Origin: Tubiluchus corallicola | Taxonomy: Eukaryota; Priapulida; Priapulimorpha; Priapulimorphida; Tubiluchidae | Reading direction: 5' to 3' | NCBI GenBank assembly: GCA_030141605.1 | Contig: JAQGDQ010000494.1 | Span: 1 to 64,000, forward strand | Length of the DNA stretch: 64,000 nucleotides | Shown here: piece after piece, positions 11,301 to 20,503 of the stretch | How the letters are laid out: every line of letters begins with the position of its first letter | Position numbering within the stretch: position 1 is the first letter of the stretch | Made by a program: the position numbers and the translations under genes | The notes under the pieces: model-generated | The model's input: only the letters and a program-made list of their open reading frames with translations | Told to the model about the DNA's origin: nothing | Databases searched by the model: none

Positions 11301-14005
11301 AGTCCGCGATAAATGAACCGCGAAGTAGTCAGGGAACACTGTATATTGTAATGTATGTAACAATGCATTATATTATGCCATATATAATAATTATGGCATA
11401 CTGGAAATAAACGAAACTAAACTACCAAAACTTGCAAATCTTGAACTTGCAGATCAAGGGGACGGTAACTGGGGTTCGGTCAACGAGATTAGATCGACCA
11501 TGGATCCAGAAGATAGATGTGCGATACTGGGTCAGGACCAGACACAAGTTGGAACGGGATTTACACTGTCCCAGAGCTTTGTGGGAATGATGACAAACGT
11601 GGTAATCTTCGACAGCCTACTAACCACCGGCGAAATAGGTGAGTTCTTCAAAGTGTCATTCCATCTATTGTAGGCATTGAGGTATCAACATTTAACAAAG
11701 CATTCCACACACTTTTATCTGCAGCTAACAGCGTAAGTTCTTCTACTCCTAGAGATAGATTTGGTTGAAATTGTTGAACATCTTTATTTATCTTAGCTAT
11801 CCAAGTTGTTTTTGGCTTGCCAGGTGGTTTTTTGCAAGGTTTTAAGACTTCCTTTAAGGCGATTCTTACTGGTGATTCATTTGGTAATCTTAGAAGATGT
11901 CCTAGCCATCTTAATCATTGGATTTTGTGTTTTGAACTCCAAGAAATTTCTTTCGTTCTGCTGTATAAATCATCATTTTTAATTATATTTGGGCATCTTG
12001 TCTTTAAAACTTTCCTAAGAAGACTTCTACGAAATGTGTCAATCTGCCTTTCTTGAATAATCGCTAAACGCCATGTTTCACTGCTGTACATAAGTATGCT
12101 GGTTTCGTAAGCATTAAATAATCGAAGTCTTACGTTAAGACCTAATTTCTTGATAGTTAATACATTCTTGTGTTGAAGAAACGCATGCATTGCTTGTTGC
12201 TTTCTACTTTTAATATCATCTTCGGTGCTTAGAAACGGGTGACTTAAATTACTAAATTTAAATTGTTGTTTTTTTATTGAAATTGAAATTGAAGTTGATT
12301 TTTTCTGTAATTTACAAATGTACAGTAACCACTTCCAGTCTACAGTAGGAAAGGGTGCAATAGTTGAATAGCATACAGGTAAGTAAGGCCTAATTTCTTG
12401 TAATGAGTGAAAAGGGTGGGGATAGTAAGCCGATCAAAAGGTCATCAAAGCAACCATCATTTTAATGTGTTAAAATAGTAAATGATGACAGGCGGCACTA
12501 ATGAGCAATGAGGTATAGACAATAAATTAATTTAACCAGCTTGATTTCCTAAATCAGTAGTTTCTAAACAAAAACTGAGGTAATTAACATATAATTTTAT
12601 GTATATTTGCAGCTAAATTGTTAAATGAATGTTTGATTTAACAATATTTTAATTTATACAATGACACAAAAAAAGCACTAAGTATATCTTAAGCAATGAT
12701 ATGCGATCCTTGGGAATCTTCTGTAAATTATAAAAACACAAACAAAATATAAATGACAATATTCATGAGTTTAATGTTGTGTGGTAATTATTTATAAAAA
12801 ATCAGAGTTTAGAAGGAACTGCTTTTAGAATCTAATTTTATATCACTTTATTTTGTCTGCCATCTTGGTATTTCCAATCTCGACAAGACTAGGAACCGTG
12901 TTCAGTTCATGGAATTTTCTAGATGCACAAGTTAGTTGTGACAATTTCGACAAAAATGGAAGATCCTTTCAAGGAGTGGCAACGTGGATTTCCAAGATGA
13001 CAAACAACCCAGAACGAACCACAATAATTTTTTTTACTTCAGATTCTGTCAGAATATCATTTCAAGATCCTTTCACTAAGTGACAACACATTGAGGGCAC
13101 AAAAACCAATCAAGTAACGCCCAGAGGTTCATTCAACTTTTCTAGACGTGAATTTCCAAGATGGCAAACAACCCAGAACGAACTACAATAAAATTTTTCA
13201 CTTCAGATTCTGTTTGACTATGGCTTCATGTACCCTCGACAAAAACAGGCCAAAATCGGGTTTGGCACTTTTGAAATAGATGTATAAATCCAAGATGGCG
13301 CCTACCGGGGCCACAAAAAATCTGTTACATTTCCTAAACCATCAGGCCAAGGTGAAAAGTATGAAGATAGGAAGTATGCTAATCCCGGGTCTCGTGTTCA
13401 AATCCCGACTGGTCCTGAAATTTTCAGCGTCTCCTTTCTTTCAACGTATTATTCCCATGGATAATAGTTATTATGAAATAAATGTTTAATAGTTTACGAA
13501 TGGTCTGGCATTCACGGTCATAATCGTTAATTGCCAGCTATTTTGAAAAAAAATTCCCCTTGTTTATTTTGTGTTTACCTTGTTAATGATATTTAATAAT
13601 CGAAAGTCTCTAATTTCAGGTACCATGTATCAAAGCAGCATTAATAACTTCTGCAGTCTTGAAGGCAATGTCTTCACCTGGGATCCCACTTTTGAAAACA
13701 TGACCCTCTACAGTATCATCAAAGAAAGGCAATGGCTACCGAACACGTGTCCAGATGGGACAGTCGATGCAGCAATGCTAATGGGAACGAGCACCGGATC
13801 GTACCGGCCAGTGGAAGCACCGGTCGTGGAGACGCAAAATGTCACATTCTGTTATGCAACTCTGTCGGAGGAGCAGTTGGATTTTCTGTTGTACTTCGTG
13901 CGCAACACAGCAGCACTGATGTTGAAGATCAGCAACAAGTTTTACGAGCTGCAACAGCACGTGAATAGATGGTTTCCCATATTTAAACTGAGTCTCGTCC
14001 ACTAA
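2188..14005 (+). CDS. pentraxin (LamG-fold) domain protein, 3' part of gene, five exons
   Basis: Exons 2188-2384, 5910-6049, 8905-9014, 11453-11638 and 13620-14005 join with matching phases into one frame ending in TAA. Each junction has AG/GT signals. The translation follows a pentraxin domain: an early strand region ending QQVTVCQ-WLKIET, a core WHYICFGVD, the calcium-loop motif GQDQ within an AILGQDQTQVGTGF segment, and QSFVGMMTNVVIFDSLLTTGEIG near the domain end. Family knowledge: pentraxin domains are extracellular, Ca-dependent ligand binders found in secreted pentraxins and in adhesion GPCRs. The frame enters 2188 with two nucleotides carried from an earlier codon, so upstream exons exist that I could not find. 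The last ~100 residues, including FLLYFVRNTAALML, are not pentraxin and I do not recognise them. An alternative donor (CAC|GTGAAT, 13961) could continue the protein instead of stopping, which would fit a longer multidomain receptor. Confidence 0.82.
2368..2645 (+). repeat. 46-bp tandem repeat seeded on exon a splice donor, ~6 copies
   Basis: Unit 1 (2368-2413) contains the last codons of the exon, its CAG|GTAAAA donor and the first intron bases. Five more units follow in the intron. Most have lost the donor (CAAATAAA), but units 3 and 5 still have CACGTAAAG and GGGTAAAA. Confidence 0.85.
2988..3520 (+). mobile_element. MITE with TTAA-type end (family 2)
   Basis: It begins TTAAAGGAAAACCGGACGAT. 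Homologous copies are found reversed at about 37095-37580 and truncated at about 63767-64000. The TTAA terminus and short imperfect inverted ends suggest a non-autonomous piggyBac-type element. No transposase is present. Confidence 0.6.
3519..3545. repeat. (TTA)n microsatellite
   Basis: A short run of TTA triplets abuts the family-2 MITE. The following intron stretch, 3550-4630, shows no exon or recognisable repeat. Confidence 0.85.
4636..5135. mobile_element. pogo/Tigger-like MITE
   Basis: The ends TACAGTGGACTCTCGTTA and its complement TAACGAGAGTCCACTGTA form terminal inverted repeats flanked by TA. The interior has further short inverted ATAAGAATCAC segments and no transposase. A 5'-truncated copy lies at 10712-11011. 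Confidence 0.8.
5465..5665 (+). mobile_element. LINE-type 3' end fragment
   Basis: This segment ends AATAAATGACTTATGACTTAT, a short-repeat tail typical of CR1/L2-type LINE 3' ends. A reverse-complement copy spans about 57650-57885. No RT coding is left. Confidence 0.5.
5910..6049 (+). CDS. pentraxin gene exon b
   Basis: The acceptor TTTTTGCAG precedes 5910 and the donor GAC|GTAAGT is at 6049/6050. It encodes WLKIETNETNVILFSYDI followed by an acidic segment and WVGGLST. It begins in phase 0 from exon a and ends in phase 2. Confidence 0.87.
6405..6535. repeat. (TCATA)n microsatellite
   Basis: About 24 tandem ATATC/TCATA pentamers. The HIISY-repeat ORF over it is an artefact. Confidence 0.97.
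6711..7970. mobile_element. foldback element with ~141-bp inverted arms (Penelope-like ends?)
   Basis: Positions 6711-6851 are the near-perfect reverse complement of 7828-7970. Each arm, read outward, holds CTGATGA, a GACA/TGTC stem, then GAAACG, resembling a hammerhead ribozyme core. Similar inverted pseudo-LTRs with such cores are known in Penelope-like elements. A single arm recurs at 36122-36275. No RT is visible inside. Confidence 0.7.
7285..7760. other. GC-rich insert inside the foldback element
   Basis: About 470 bases are much richer in G+C and CpG than all flanking DNA, with CCGGGCG, GGGCGCC and GGTGGGCCCG blocks. Short ORFs on both strands look non-coding. I do not recognise the source. 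Confidence 0.5.
8193..8800 (+). mobile_element. MITE family 1, copy A (TTAA ends)
   Basis: It starts TTAAAGGAGAACAGGATGAT and ends near GGTCCGGTTTTTCTT. Copies of this ~620-bp sequence also lie at about 21597-22195 (-), 27036-27665 (+), 40602-41228 (+) and, internally deleted, 63323-63690 (+). Its ORFs are short and not conserved between copies. Confidence 0.75.
8905..9014 (+). CDS. pentraxin gene exon c
   Basis: The acceptor TTTTCAG precedes 8905 and the donor ATAA|GTAAGT is at 9014/9015. It encodes TQATGARAPFKDNQWHYICF then GVDLTANTYTVVVDNMI, including the conserved pentraxin W-H-x-I-C motif. The final 29 bases are the start of a 73-bp tandem repeat. Confidence 0.88.
8986..9575 (+). repeat. 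73-bp tandem repeat seeded on exon c splice donor, ~8 copies
   Basis: Each unit repeats the codons for YTVVVDNMI, the donor (TAAGTAAG or GTGAGTAAG) and ~40 intron bases. All copies keep a usable-looking donor. The unit has in-frame TAA codons after the donor, so read-through would terminate. Confidence 0.92.
9600..9975 (-). mobile_element. LINE-type 3' end fragment
   Basis: Read on the minus strand, the segment ends in AATAAACCTATTGAATTGAA-like tail repeats. Its body (a GGGCTGCGAGG...GTCAAGTGTACAC region) recurs at about 60535-60590 on the plus strand. It is probably the 3' region of a LINE. Confidence 0.5.
10077..10140. repeat. (GAT)n microsatellite
   Basis: Imperfect GATGAT/GACGAT triplets. 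The His-rich ORF is an artefact. Confidence 0.9.
10321..10620 (-). pseudogene. C-terminal fragment of a non-LTR retrotransposon ORF2
   Basis: The minus-strand ORF reads LAQDRSAWR, then EEAEEKRRRRKACDTAQQQ, a single C2H2-like motif (C-AKC-QRSF...H-HRAH) and a stop. This layout (AQDR.AWR, basic EEKRRRRK segment, one zinc finger) is the recurrent tail of RT-endonuclease polyproteins of LINEs. The RT itself is missing, so this is a 5'-truncated insertion in the pentraxin intron. Confidence 0.7.
10712..11011. mobile_element. truncated copy of the pogo/Tigger-like MITE
   Basis: The sequence from GGGCGTGGCGGAAAAA to AGAGTCCACTGTA matches 4830-5135 closely. The left end is missing. Confidence 0.8.
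11215..11345. mobile_element. end fragment of a second pogo-like element
   Basis: It carries CCGCGAAACAGCGA repeats and terminates AGTCAGGGAACACTGTA, a CAGTGTTCCCTGA-type inverted-repeat end. The partner end was not found. Confidence 0.4.
11453..11638 (+). CDS. pentraxin gene exon d
   Basis: The acceptor CTTGCAG precedes 11453 and the donor ATAG|GTGAGT is at 11638/11639. It encodes the diagnostic calcium-loop segment AILGQDQTQVGTGF followed by SQSFVGMMTNVVIFDSLL, matching the end of pentraxin domains. Confidence 0.92.
11690..12240 (-). pseudogene. 3' fragment of a non-LTR retrotransposon reverse transcriptase
   Basis: Minus-strand frames give LRLFNAYETSILMYSSETWR and then, after frame breaks, RWLGHLLRLPNESPVRIAL and KPPGKPKTTW. 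These are typical of LINE RT C-termini (Y.S.ETW and the RWLGH.LR segment). It is frame-broken, 5'-truncated and intronic. Confidence 0.75.
12950..13220. repeat. dispersed direct duplication in last intron
   Basis: A ~65-base phrase containing TTTCCAAGATG...CAAACAACCCAGAACGAAC occurs at about 12987-13050 and again at 13149-13215. I see no gene in 12250-13600 apart from this. Confidence 0.6.
13620..14005 (+). CDS. pentraxin gene terminal exon e
   Basis: The acceptor TAATTTCAG is followed by GTMYQSSINNFCSLEGNVF, the final pentraxin strand, then an unrecognised ~100-residue tail and TAA at 14003-14005. The last nine codons and the stop are the first unit of the 37-bp array. The hydrophobic stretch FLLYFVRNTAALML is short for a membrane span. 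Confidence 0.8.
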
Positions 14006-15582
14006 TTGTACGCCAATATTTAAACTGACTCTCATCCACTAATTGTATACCAATATTTAAACTGAGTCCCATCCACTAATTGTATACCAATATTTAAACT
14101 GAGTCTCATCCACTAATTGTACACCAATATTTAAACTGAGTCTCGTCCACTAATTGTACACCAATATTTAAACTGAGTCTCGTCCACTAATTGTACACCA
14201 ATATTTAAACTGAGTCTCATCCACTAATTGTACACCAATATTTAAACTGAGTCTCGTCCACTAATTGTACAACAACATTTAAACTGAGTCTCATCCAGTA
14301 ATTGCACACCAATATTTAAACTGAGTCTCATCAACTAATTGTACACCAACATTTAAACTGAGTCTCATCCACTAATTGTACACCAATATTTAAACTGAGT
14401 CTCGTCCACTAATTGTACACCAATATTTAAACTGAGTCTCATCCACTAATTGTACACCAATATTTAAGCCGAGTCTCGTCAACTAATTGTACAACAACAT
14501 TTAAACTGAGTCCCATCCAGTAATTGCACACCAATATTTAAACTGAGTCTCATCAACTAATTGTACACCAACATTTAAACTGAGTCTCAACCAGTAATTG
14601 TACACCAATGTTTAAACTGAGTCTCGTCCACTAATTGTACACCAATATTTAAACTGAGTCTCATCCACTAATTGTACAACAACATTTAAACTGAGTCTCA
14701 TCCACTAATTGTATACCAATATTTAAACTGAGTCTCATCCACTAATTGTATACCAATATTTAAACTGAGTCTCATCCACTAATTGTATACCAACATTTAA
14801 ACTGAGTCTCATCCACTAATTGTACACCAATATTTAAACTGAGTCTCGTCAACTAATTGTACGCCAATATTTAAACTGAGTCTCGTCCACTAATTGTACA
14901 CCAATATGTAAACTGAGTCTCGTCCACTAATTGTACACCAATATGTAAACTGAGTCTCATCCACTAATTGTACATCAATATGTAAACTGAGTCTCGTCCA
15001 CTAATTGTACACCAATATGTAAACTGAGTCTCGTCCACTAATTGTGCACCAATATGTAAACTGAGTCTCATCCACTAATTGTACGCCAATATTTAAACTG
15101 AGTCTCGTCCACTAATTGTACACCAATATGTAAACTGAGTCTCGTTCACTAATTGTACACCAACATTTAAACTGAGTCTCATGCACTAATTGTATACCAA
15201 TATTTAAACTGAGTCTCATCCACTAATTGTATACCAATATTTAAACTGAGTCTCATCCACTAATTGTATACCAACATTTAAACTGAGTCTCATCCACTAA
15301 TTGTACACCAATATTTAAACTGAGTCTCATCCACTAATTGTACACCAACATTTAAACTGAGTCTCGTCCACTAATTGTATACCAACATTTAAACTGAGTC
15401 TCATCCACAAATTCTACGCCAATATTTAAACTGAGTCTCATCCACTAATTGCACACCAATATTTAAACTGAGTCTCATCCACTAATTGTATACCAATATT
15501 TAAACTGAGTCTCATCCACTAATTGTATACCAATATTTAAACTGACTCTCATCCACTAATTGTACACTAATATTTAAACAGT
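13976..15582 (+). repeat. 37-bp tandem repeat, ~43 copies, holding the stop codon and 3'UTR
   Basis: The unit is close to CCAATATTTAAACTGAGTCT followed by CATCCACTAATTGTACA. Unit 1 encodes PIFKLSLVH and the TAA stop. The other ~42 units follow without a break. The downstream poly(A) signal places the array in the transcript's 3'UTR. Confidence 0.96.
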
Positions 15583-15665
15583 GTATTGTCTTTTAACGCA
15601 AAAGTCAAATCTCCGGGAAGTTGAGCTTATTGTAATATTTGAGAAAAATGTTAGAAAGTTTCAGC

Positions 15666-15671
15666 AATAAA
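15666..15671 (+). terminator. poly(A) signal of pentraxin gene
   Basis: AATAAA lies about 85 bases past the 37-bp array and is the first good plus-strand signal after the stop codon. Confidence 0.55.
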
Positions 15672-15699
15672 ATTATAATAAGCGCCTCATGTGATTAGC

Positions 15700-16560
15700 A
15701 AAATCAATTTTAAGTGGCCGTCACTTTAAACTTGGGCATGATCATTTTAAACGAAAAATGGCGTCATCTTTTTACCGTGCAATATAAACAGTTATTCTGC
15801 CAGGTGCTGCAGCAATCTTTTTTTTACTTATAGAGCGAAATCTATAAACTAGGTAACCCACCTGGTACCTACTGTATGCTCGCAAGTTTACATGTGTATG
15901 TGAAAGTCAAAAGTCTGTAAATTAATTACATTACGCAATCAGGGTATACTACTTGGACATTTTGCGGTGTAATCCTGTGGGTTAAAGCTATGCAACCACT
16001 ATCTTGGTCATAATTGTTCAAATGACTAATTTTTACATAAACACAGTTAAATACAACGCTAGAATAACTGAACTTCTGAGTGAACTGTAGAAATTTCTCA
16101 ACTCGTACCTTCATTACAGCTTGCCTTCACAGCATTCACGCTGCCCTGCTGTCACCAGCTTACGTCATTTTTTTTCAAATATGCCGGCAGAAACGTTCTA
16201 TTGGCAGGAGATAAAAAATATTTAAATTTTTTTTACATTTTTAAGCAAAGCATTCTATGCACATATCTTGAGTGTGATTTCAATATTTTTAATTGTATAT
16301 TAAAATGTAATAAGTGTTGTTCGAGGGTTGGTTCTTCCTTTAGCAACATCAGTGCAGCACAATACAGTCCTTGATAACAACTTTTGCGCCTTTAAGCTGT
16401 AGTCCGTAAGTGTAGAAATGTTTCCGTTCCGTTTCCATTTTTCCTATGGTATCGGAATCCTGAAAGCGAGCACAAAAATACCTGTAGAGTTGCAAGAAGA
16501 TTTACAAAATTTATAAAGTTAAGTAGGCTAGTTCTCTTTCTAGCAACGCATGCAATGTTT
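15700..16560. other. intergenic stretch, nothing recognised
   Basis: This is AT-rich DNA without exons, RNA genes or clear repeats. The only ORF is 62 residues and has no recognisable content. Confidence 0.5.
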
Positions 16561-16564
16561 CAAT

Positions 16565-17166
16565 ACAGTGGCGGCTCGTAGCTAAAATTAGTGGGGGCGC
16601 TGCTGCTTCAGAAACTTTTTAGCCATTGTTTTAATACTGTGTAAAACGTAACAAGCTTATGCAATTTTAATGTTGTAATTATATTTGAAATCAGGTGTTG
16701 ATCAACCTCTTTTCTTAACTGCAACTTTTTCATGGAAAGACAAACTGTGTTGAAAAATTAAGCTGTTGTAATTCACTTACAGTCACATAACTTATTTCTT
16801 GGGGATGTAAGGCGTCCATTATTAAATAATTTATGTTTTAAGCACATACGCGACGCTAAGCTTACACTTTATCATATCCAAGAATATGATGGTACACGGT
16901 AAGCACGTGGCAATTGATACTGTGTTAGAGACAGTACTTTCCTACCTAGCAACAGATGCTAGCGTATAACGCTAGCGTACAGCATGCGCACAACAGCCAA
17001 ATGCAACGTTGCTTGGGCTGTGACGCAAATTGTACTTCGTGTTCCGGTTCCGTACAAGTATAAAGAAAGAATTAAAGAAAGAAGACTTATTATATTGAAT
17101 ATTATCGATAATATTAAGTGAGAATAGGGGTGCTGCAGTACCACAGTACCTATACATGGGCTGCCA
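16565..17166. mobile_element. MITE with CAGTGGCGGCTCGT-type ends
   Basis: The left end CAGTGGCGGCTCGTAG mirrors the right end ATGGGCTGCCACTG. The internal part, from TGGTACACGGTAAGCACGTG to the TATTATCGATAATATT palindrome, recurs at 25475-25756. The ends resemble hAT-type elements. Target duplications are unclear. Confidence 0.65.
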
Positions 17167-17517
17167 CTGATTTCAAAGCAATAATTTATAAGTTGGATCA
17201 AGAAGCAGCGCTTGACCGAAAGACTTAGATAAGTTAGAAAAATAAATGCAAAGCCTTATGGGTAAAGTGATCATGACGTCACTGACCAACAATCCGTAAA
17301 TGCTGTCAAGATGTTTGTTTGTTAAAATACTAAATAATATATATTAAATTATGTTAATGTTATTCCATTTTAGGTGTTCATATTCATGGTTCATATGGTA
17401 TATGGGCTAAAATTGTTATTTAATGTGGAAATAAAATGTTATATAATAAAAAGTACTATTCTTGAGTTTTTTTTTGCAAAATATAACTGTTTTTACGGAA
17501 ATGGTTTTAATTTTCTC

Positions 17518-17592
17518 GTGTTGCTGAGTTGGTGAATATATTGTAGCGAAGTCTGTCAAGAGGTCCAGGGTTCAATTCCGGATCATTCAAAC
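17518..17592 (+). repeat. tRNA-like (possible SINE head)
   Basis: TTGCTGAGTTGGT resembles a Pol III A box and GGGTTCAATTCC, about 45 bases later, a B box. The acceptor stem does not close convincingly, so I regard it as tRNA-derived rather than a functional tRNA. Confidence 0.35.
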
Positions 17593-18140
17593 CATGTTGC
17601 AGGTAAAAAAATCAACCCAGAAATATAAAGTTAAATCGGAAATTGAAGTGCGGACTTGCCAGAATCATTTCATGAGATCCTCGTCGTTGAACGCGATTAC
17701 GGAACAGGTCCTTAGGTGTACCAATACCGAAACGACAGTGCTAAACTATGCCAGCTACTTATACCTGCTATGCAGTGCTGATATGCAATGGCTTCGTAAT
17801 GGATCGAACCATCACAGGGTAGGTGGGGGGAGGGGGTTTGGAAATAAATGGTGTTTCTCCCACGTAACAATATCATTATTTTTAGAGAAACTTTATTGTT
17901 GGATTGCGTTATCTGGTACACTTAGCCTTCGACCTTTTTTTAAGATGATTATCAACTGCTAGAAATGTGAAAAGGTTTATTATGCAACTTACTATCTGTA
18001 CAATTCAACCAAATTGCAGGTTTTTTTACTTTCATGGATCATAATTATCAATTGTACGGAATGATGGAAGAAATGAAACTGTCAAAGATACTGATGCTAC
18101 TGAACACATTTCGCTAAGCTCTAAAAAAGCTAATAGAGCT

Positions 18141-19150
18141 AAAATTTATCTCGATAATCATGCTGAGCATTTAGGAAAACAAAGTTTGCAGGAATTCTCC
18201 TGTGATTACTACCAGATGGCGCTCCTTGAAAAACTTTAAAATTTATCTCGATAATCATGCTGTGCATTTAGGAATTTAACTTAAACAAAGTTTGCAGGAA
18301 TTCTCCTGTGATTACTACCAGATGGCGCTCCTTGAAAAACTTTAAAATTTATCTCGATAATCATGCTGTACATTTAGGAAAACAGTTTGCAGGAATTCTC
18401 CTGCGATTACTACCAGATGGCGCTCCTTGAAAAACTTTAAAATTTATCTTGATAATCATGCTGTGCATTTAGGAAAACAGTTTGCAGGAATTCTCCTGCG
18501 ATTACTACCAGATGGCGTTCCTTGAAAAACTTTAAAATTTATCTCGATAATCATGTTGTGCATTTAGGAAAACAGTTTGCAGGAATTCTCCTGCGATTAC
18601 TACCAGATGGCGTTCCTTGAAAAACTTTAAAATTTATCTCGATAATCATGCTGTGCATTTAGGAAAACAAAGTTTGCAGGAATTCTCCTGTGATTACTAC
18701 CAGATGGCGCTACTTGAAAAACTTTAAAATTTATCTCGATAATCGTGCTGTGCATTTAGGAATTTCACTTAAACAAAGTTTGCAGGAATTCTCCTGCAAT
18801 TACTACCAGATGGTGCTCCTTGAAAAACTTTAAAGCTTGTCTCGATAATCATGCTGTGCATTTAAGAATTTAACTTAAACAAAGTTTGCAGGAATTCTCC
18901 TGCGATTACTACCAGATGGCGCTCCTTGAAAAACTTTAAAATTTATCTTGATAATCATGCTGTGCATTTAGGAATTTAACTTAAACAAAGTTTGCAGGAA
19001 TTCTCCTGCGATTACTACCAGATGGCGCTCCTTGAAAAACTTTAAAATTTATCTTGATAATCATGCTGTGCATTTAGGAATTTAACTTAAACAAAGTTTG
19101 CAGGAATTCTCCTGCAATTACTACCAGATGGCACTCCTTGAAAAACTTTG
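18141..19150. repeat. 94-106-bp tandem repeat, 10 copies, with CTCF-like motif and hairpin
   Basis: Each unit has AAAATTTATCTCGATAATCA, a variable AATTTAACTTAAACA insert, the 6-bp-stem hairpin GCAGGAATTCTCCTGC and the motif CTACCAGATGGCGC. Motif copies start at 18209, 18315, 18410, 18505, 18600, 18697, 18803, 18909, 19015 and 19121, all on the plus strand. The array lies between the convergent pentraxin and Tudor genes. Confidence 0.93.
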
Positions 19151-19263
19151 AAAGAGGATAAATTCACTGTTTGTTCTATTAGGGGAAAAACTGCTGAAAA
19201 ATGACAAGGCGGGGGAACAAGTTAAAACCAAAAAGCAACAACATTGTATAAACAACTCAGAAT

Positions 19264-19269
19264 TTTATT
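19264..19269 (-). terminator. poly(A) signal of Tudor gene
   Basis: The minus-strand AATAAA here is the only one I found between the Tudor stop codon (20466) and the CTCF-like array. It would give a ~1.2-kb 3'UTR. Confidence 0.5.
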
Positions 19270-19316
19270 TGAACCAGAACATTTTTTATACAATCTATTA
19301 TACACACAAATGCTTG

Positions 19317-19505
19317 GTAACCAACCGAATTCTTGCCCCTGCTCAGCATACACAGGTCCGGTAACTAACCGAATTCTTGCCTTTGCTCAGCATACATGGA
19401 TCCGGTAACCAACCAAATTCTCGCCTTTTCTCAGCAAACATGGGTCCGGTAACTAACCGAATTCTTGCCTTTGCTCAGCATACATGGGTCCGGTAACTAA
19501 CCAAA
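19317..19505. repeat. 44-bp tandem repeat, ~4 copies, Tudor 3'UTR
   Basis: The unit GGTAACTAACCGAATTCTTG...CAGCATACATGGGTCC is repeated with few changes inside the predicted 3'UTR. Confidence 0.88.
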
Positions 19506-20465
19506 TTCGCACCATCGCGTGGCAAGGTTTGTCTCCAGCTGCTGAACGTTCGCAGTGTAAAATAAACGGCGGGATTTTCCAAGAGAAATACTTGATAAAT
19601 ACAACATAAAGGTTAATGCACACTTACAGCTTTTTACATGGTTACGCTTATACAAGAACACAAGAAAAGGGTAGAAAAGCACTAAGAAATGCATGTGTTT
19701 ACCAAATGCTTATATTTTCACCACAGAAGCCCTGGGTTTTTTTCGCAGAAAGTAAATGTTCACTTTTTGGTAGATAAGCAAGTTAAATTTGTGCAATACG
19801 AAGGCTGTGCGGACAGACAGCACTGACTTGCAAAGTGCACGTGCAATTGCTTGCAAGGTAAACCAAGCGCAGGTAAACAAATGCACTTGGGAAAATAAAT
19901 GAACACTTTGTTCAGGTGGAAAAAAATTCAAATTTTACATCTCAATAAATTTATAAATGCCAGGAAAAGGACTAGGTATTTTGAACGTTATATCACATTG
20001 TACATAAAAAACTAGGACAAAGCAGGAAGAACGTCGAAAAGAACGATAACAGAACTAGATAGTGGTGGAAAACCTCAGCCAGTGGTGCAGTAGCTCAAAA
20101 AATCAAAACAGTCTTATCGTACAAAACTTACACAATACATGCTACAAGTGACTTCTAAACTGAACAAGAAGTGAACTTAGTAAGGCCATTTTCCACCCTC
20201 ATCTCTCTCCCAGTTCTTCTGGTGCATCATCGCCATTGTGAAAAAAAATGCAAAAATTTAATTACGTTTCTAATCCTGCGAAACGGAAACGGCGGAGATA
20301 CGAATGCCTATAAAACACGGCAACGGTTTTTCTCTTTAACATAAATTCAGTACTTGATAACACAGGACAGCATATTATAAAAACCAAGCCGTCGTCACAT
20401 GGCCGGCATGATAAAGCCAACAAGTTCACTCTAAATGTTGAACTTATGAACGTTCTTCCGATGCA

Positions 20466-20503
20466 TCAGTTACTGGCAAATTCGCTACTGCCTTGTTCGG
20501 TAC
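20466..20503 (-). CDS. Tudor gene terminal coding exon
   Basis: The acceptor TTTTTTTCTAG precedes 20503. With the carried G it encodes [12 protein letters not shown] and stops at TGA (20466-20468). It is the only nearby exon that closes the frame and makes the total length divisible by three. Confidence 0.8.

Noticed and set aside
13370-13425. tRNA gene suggested by GTTCAAATCCC
   Set aside because: Only a B-box-like motif is present. No cloverleaf can be drawn from the flanks.
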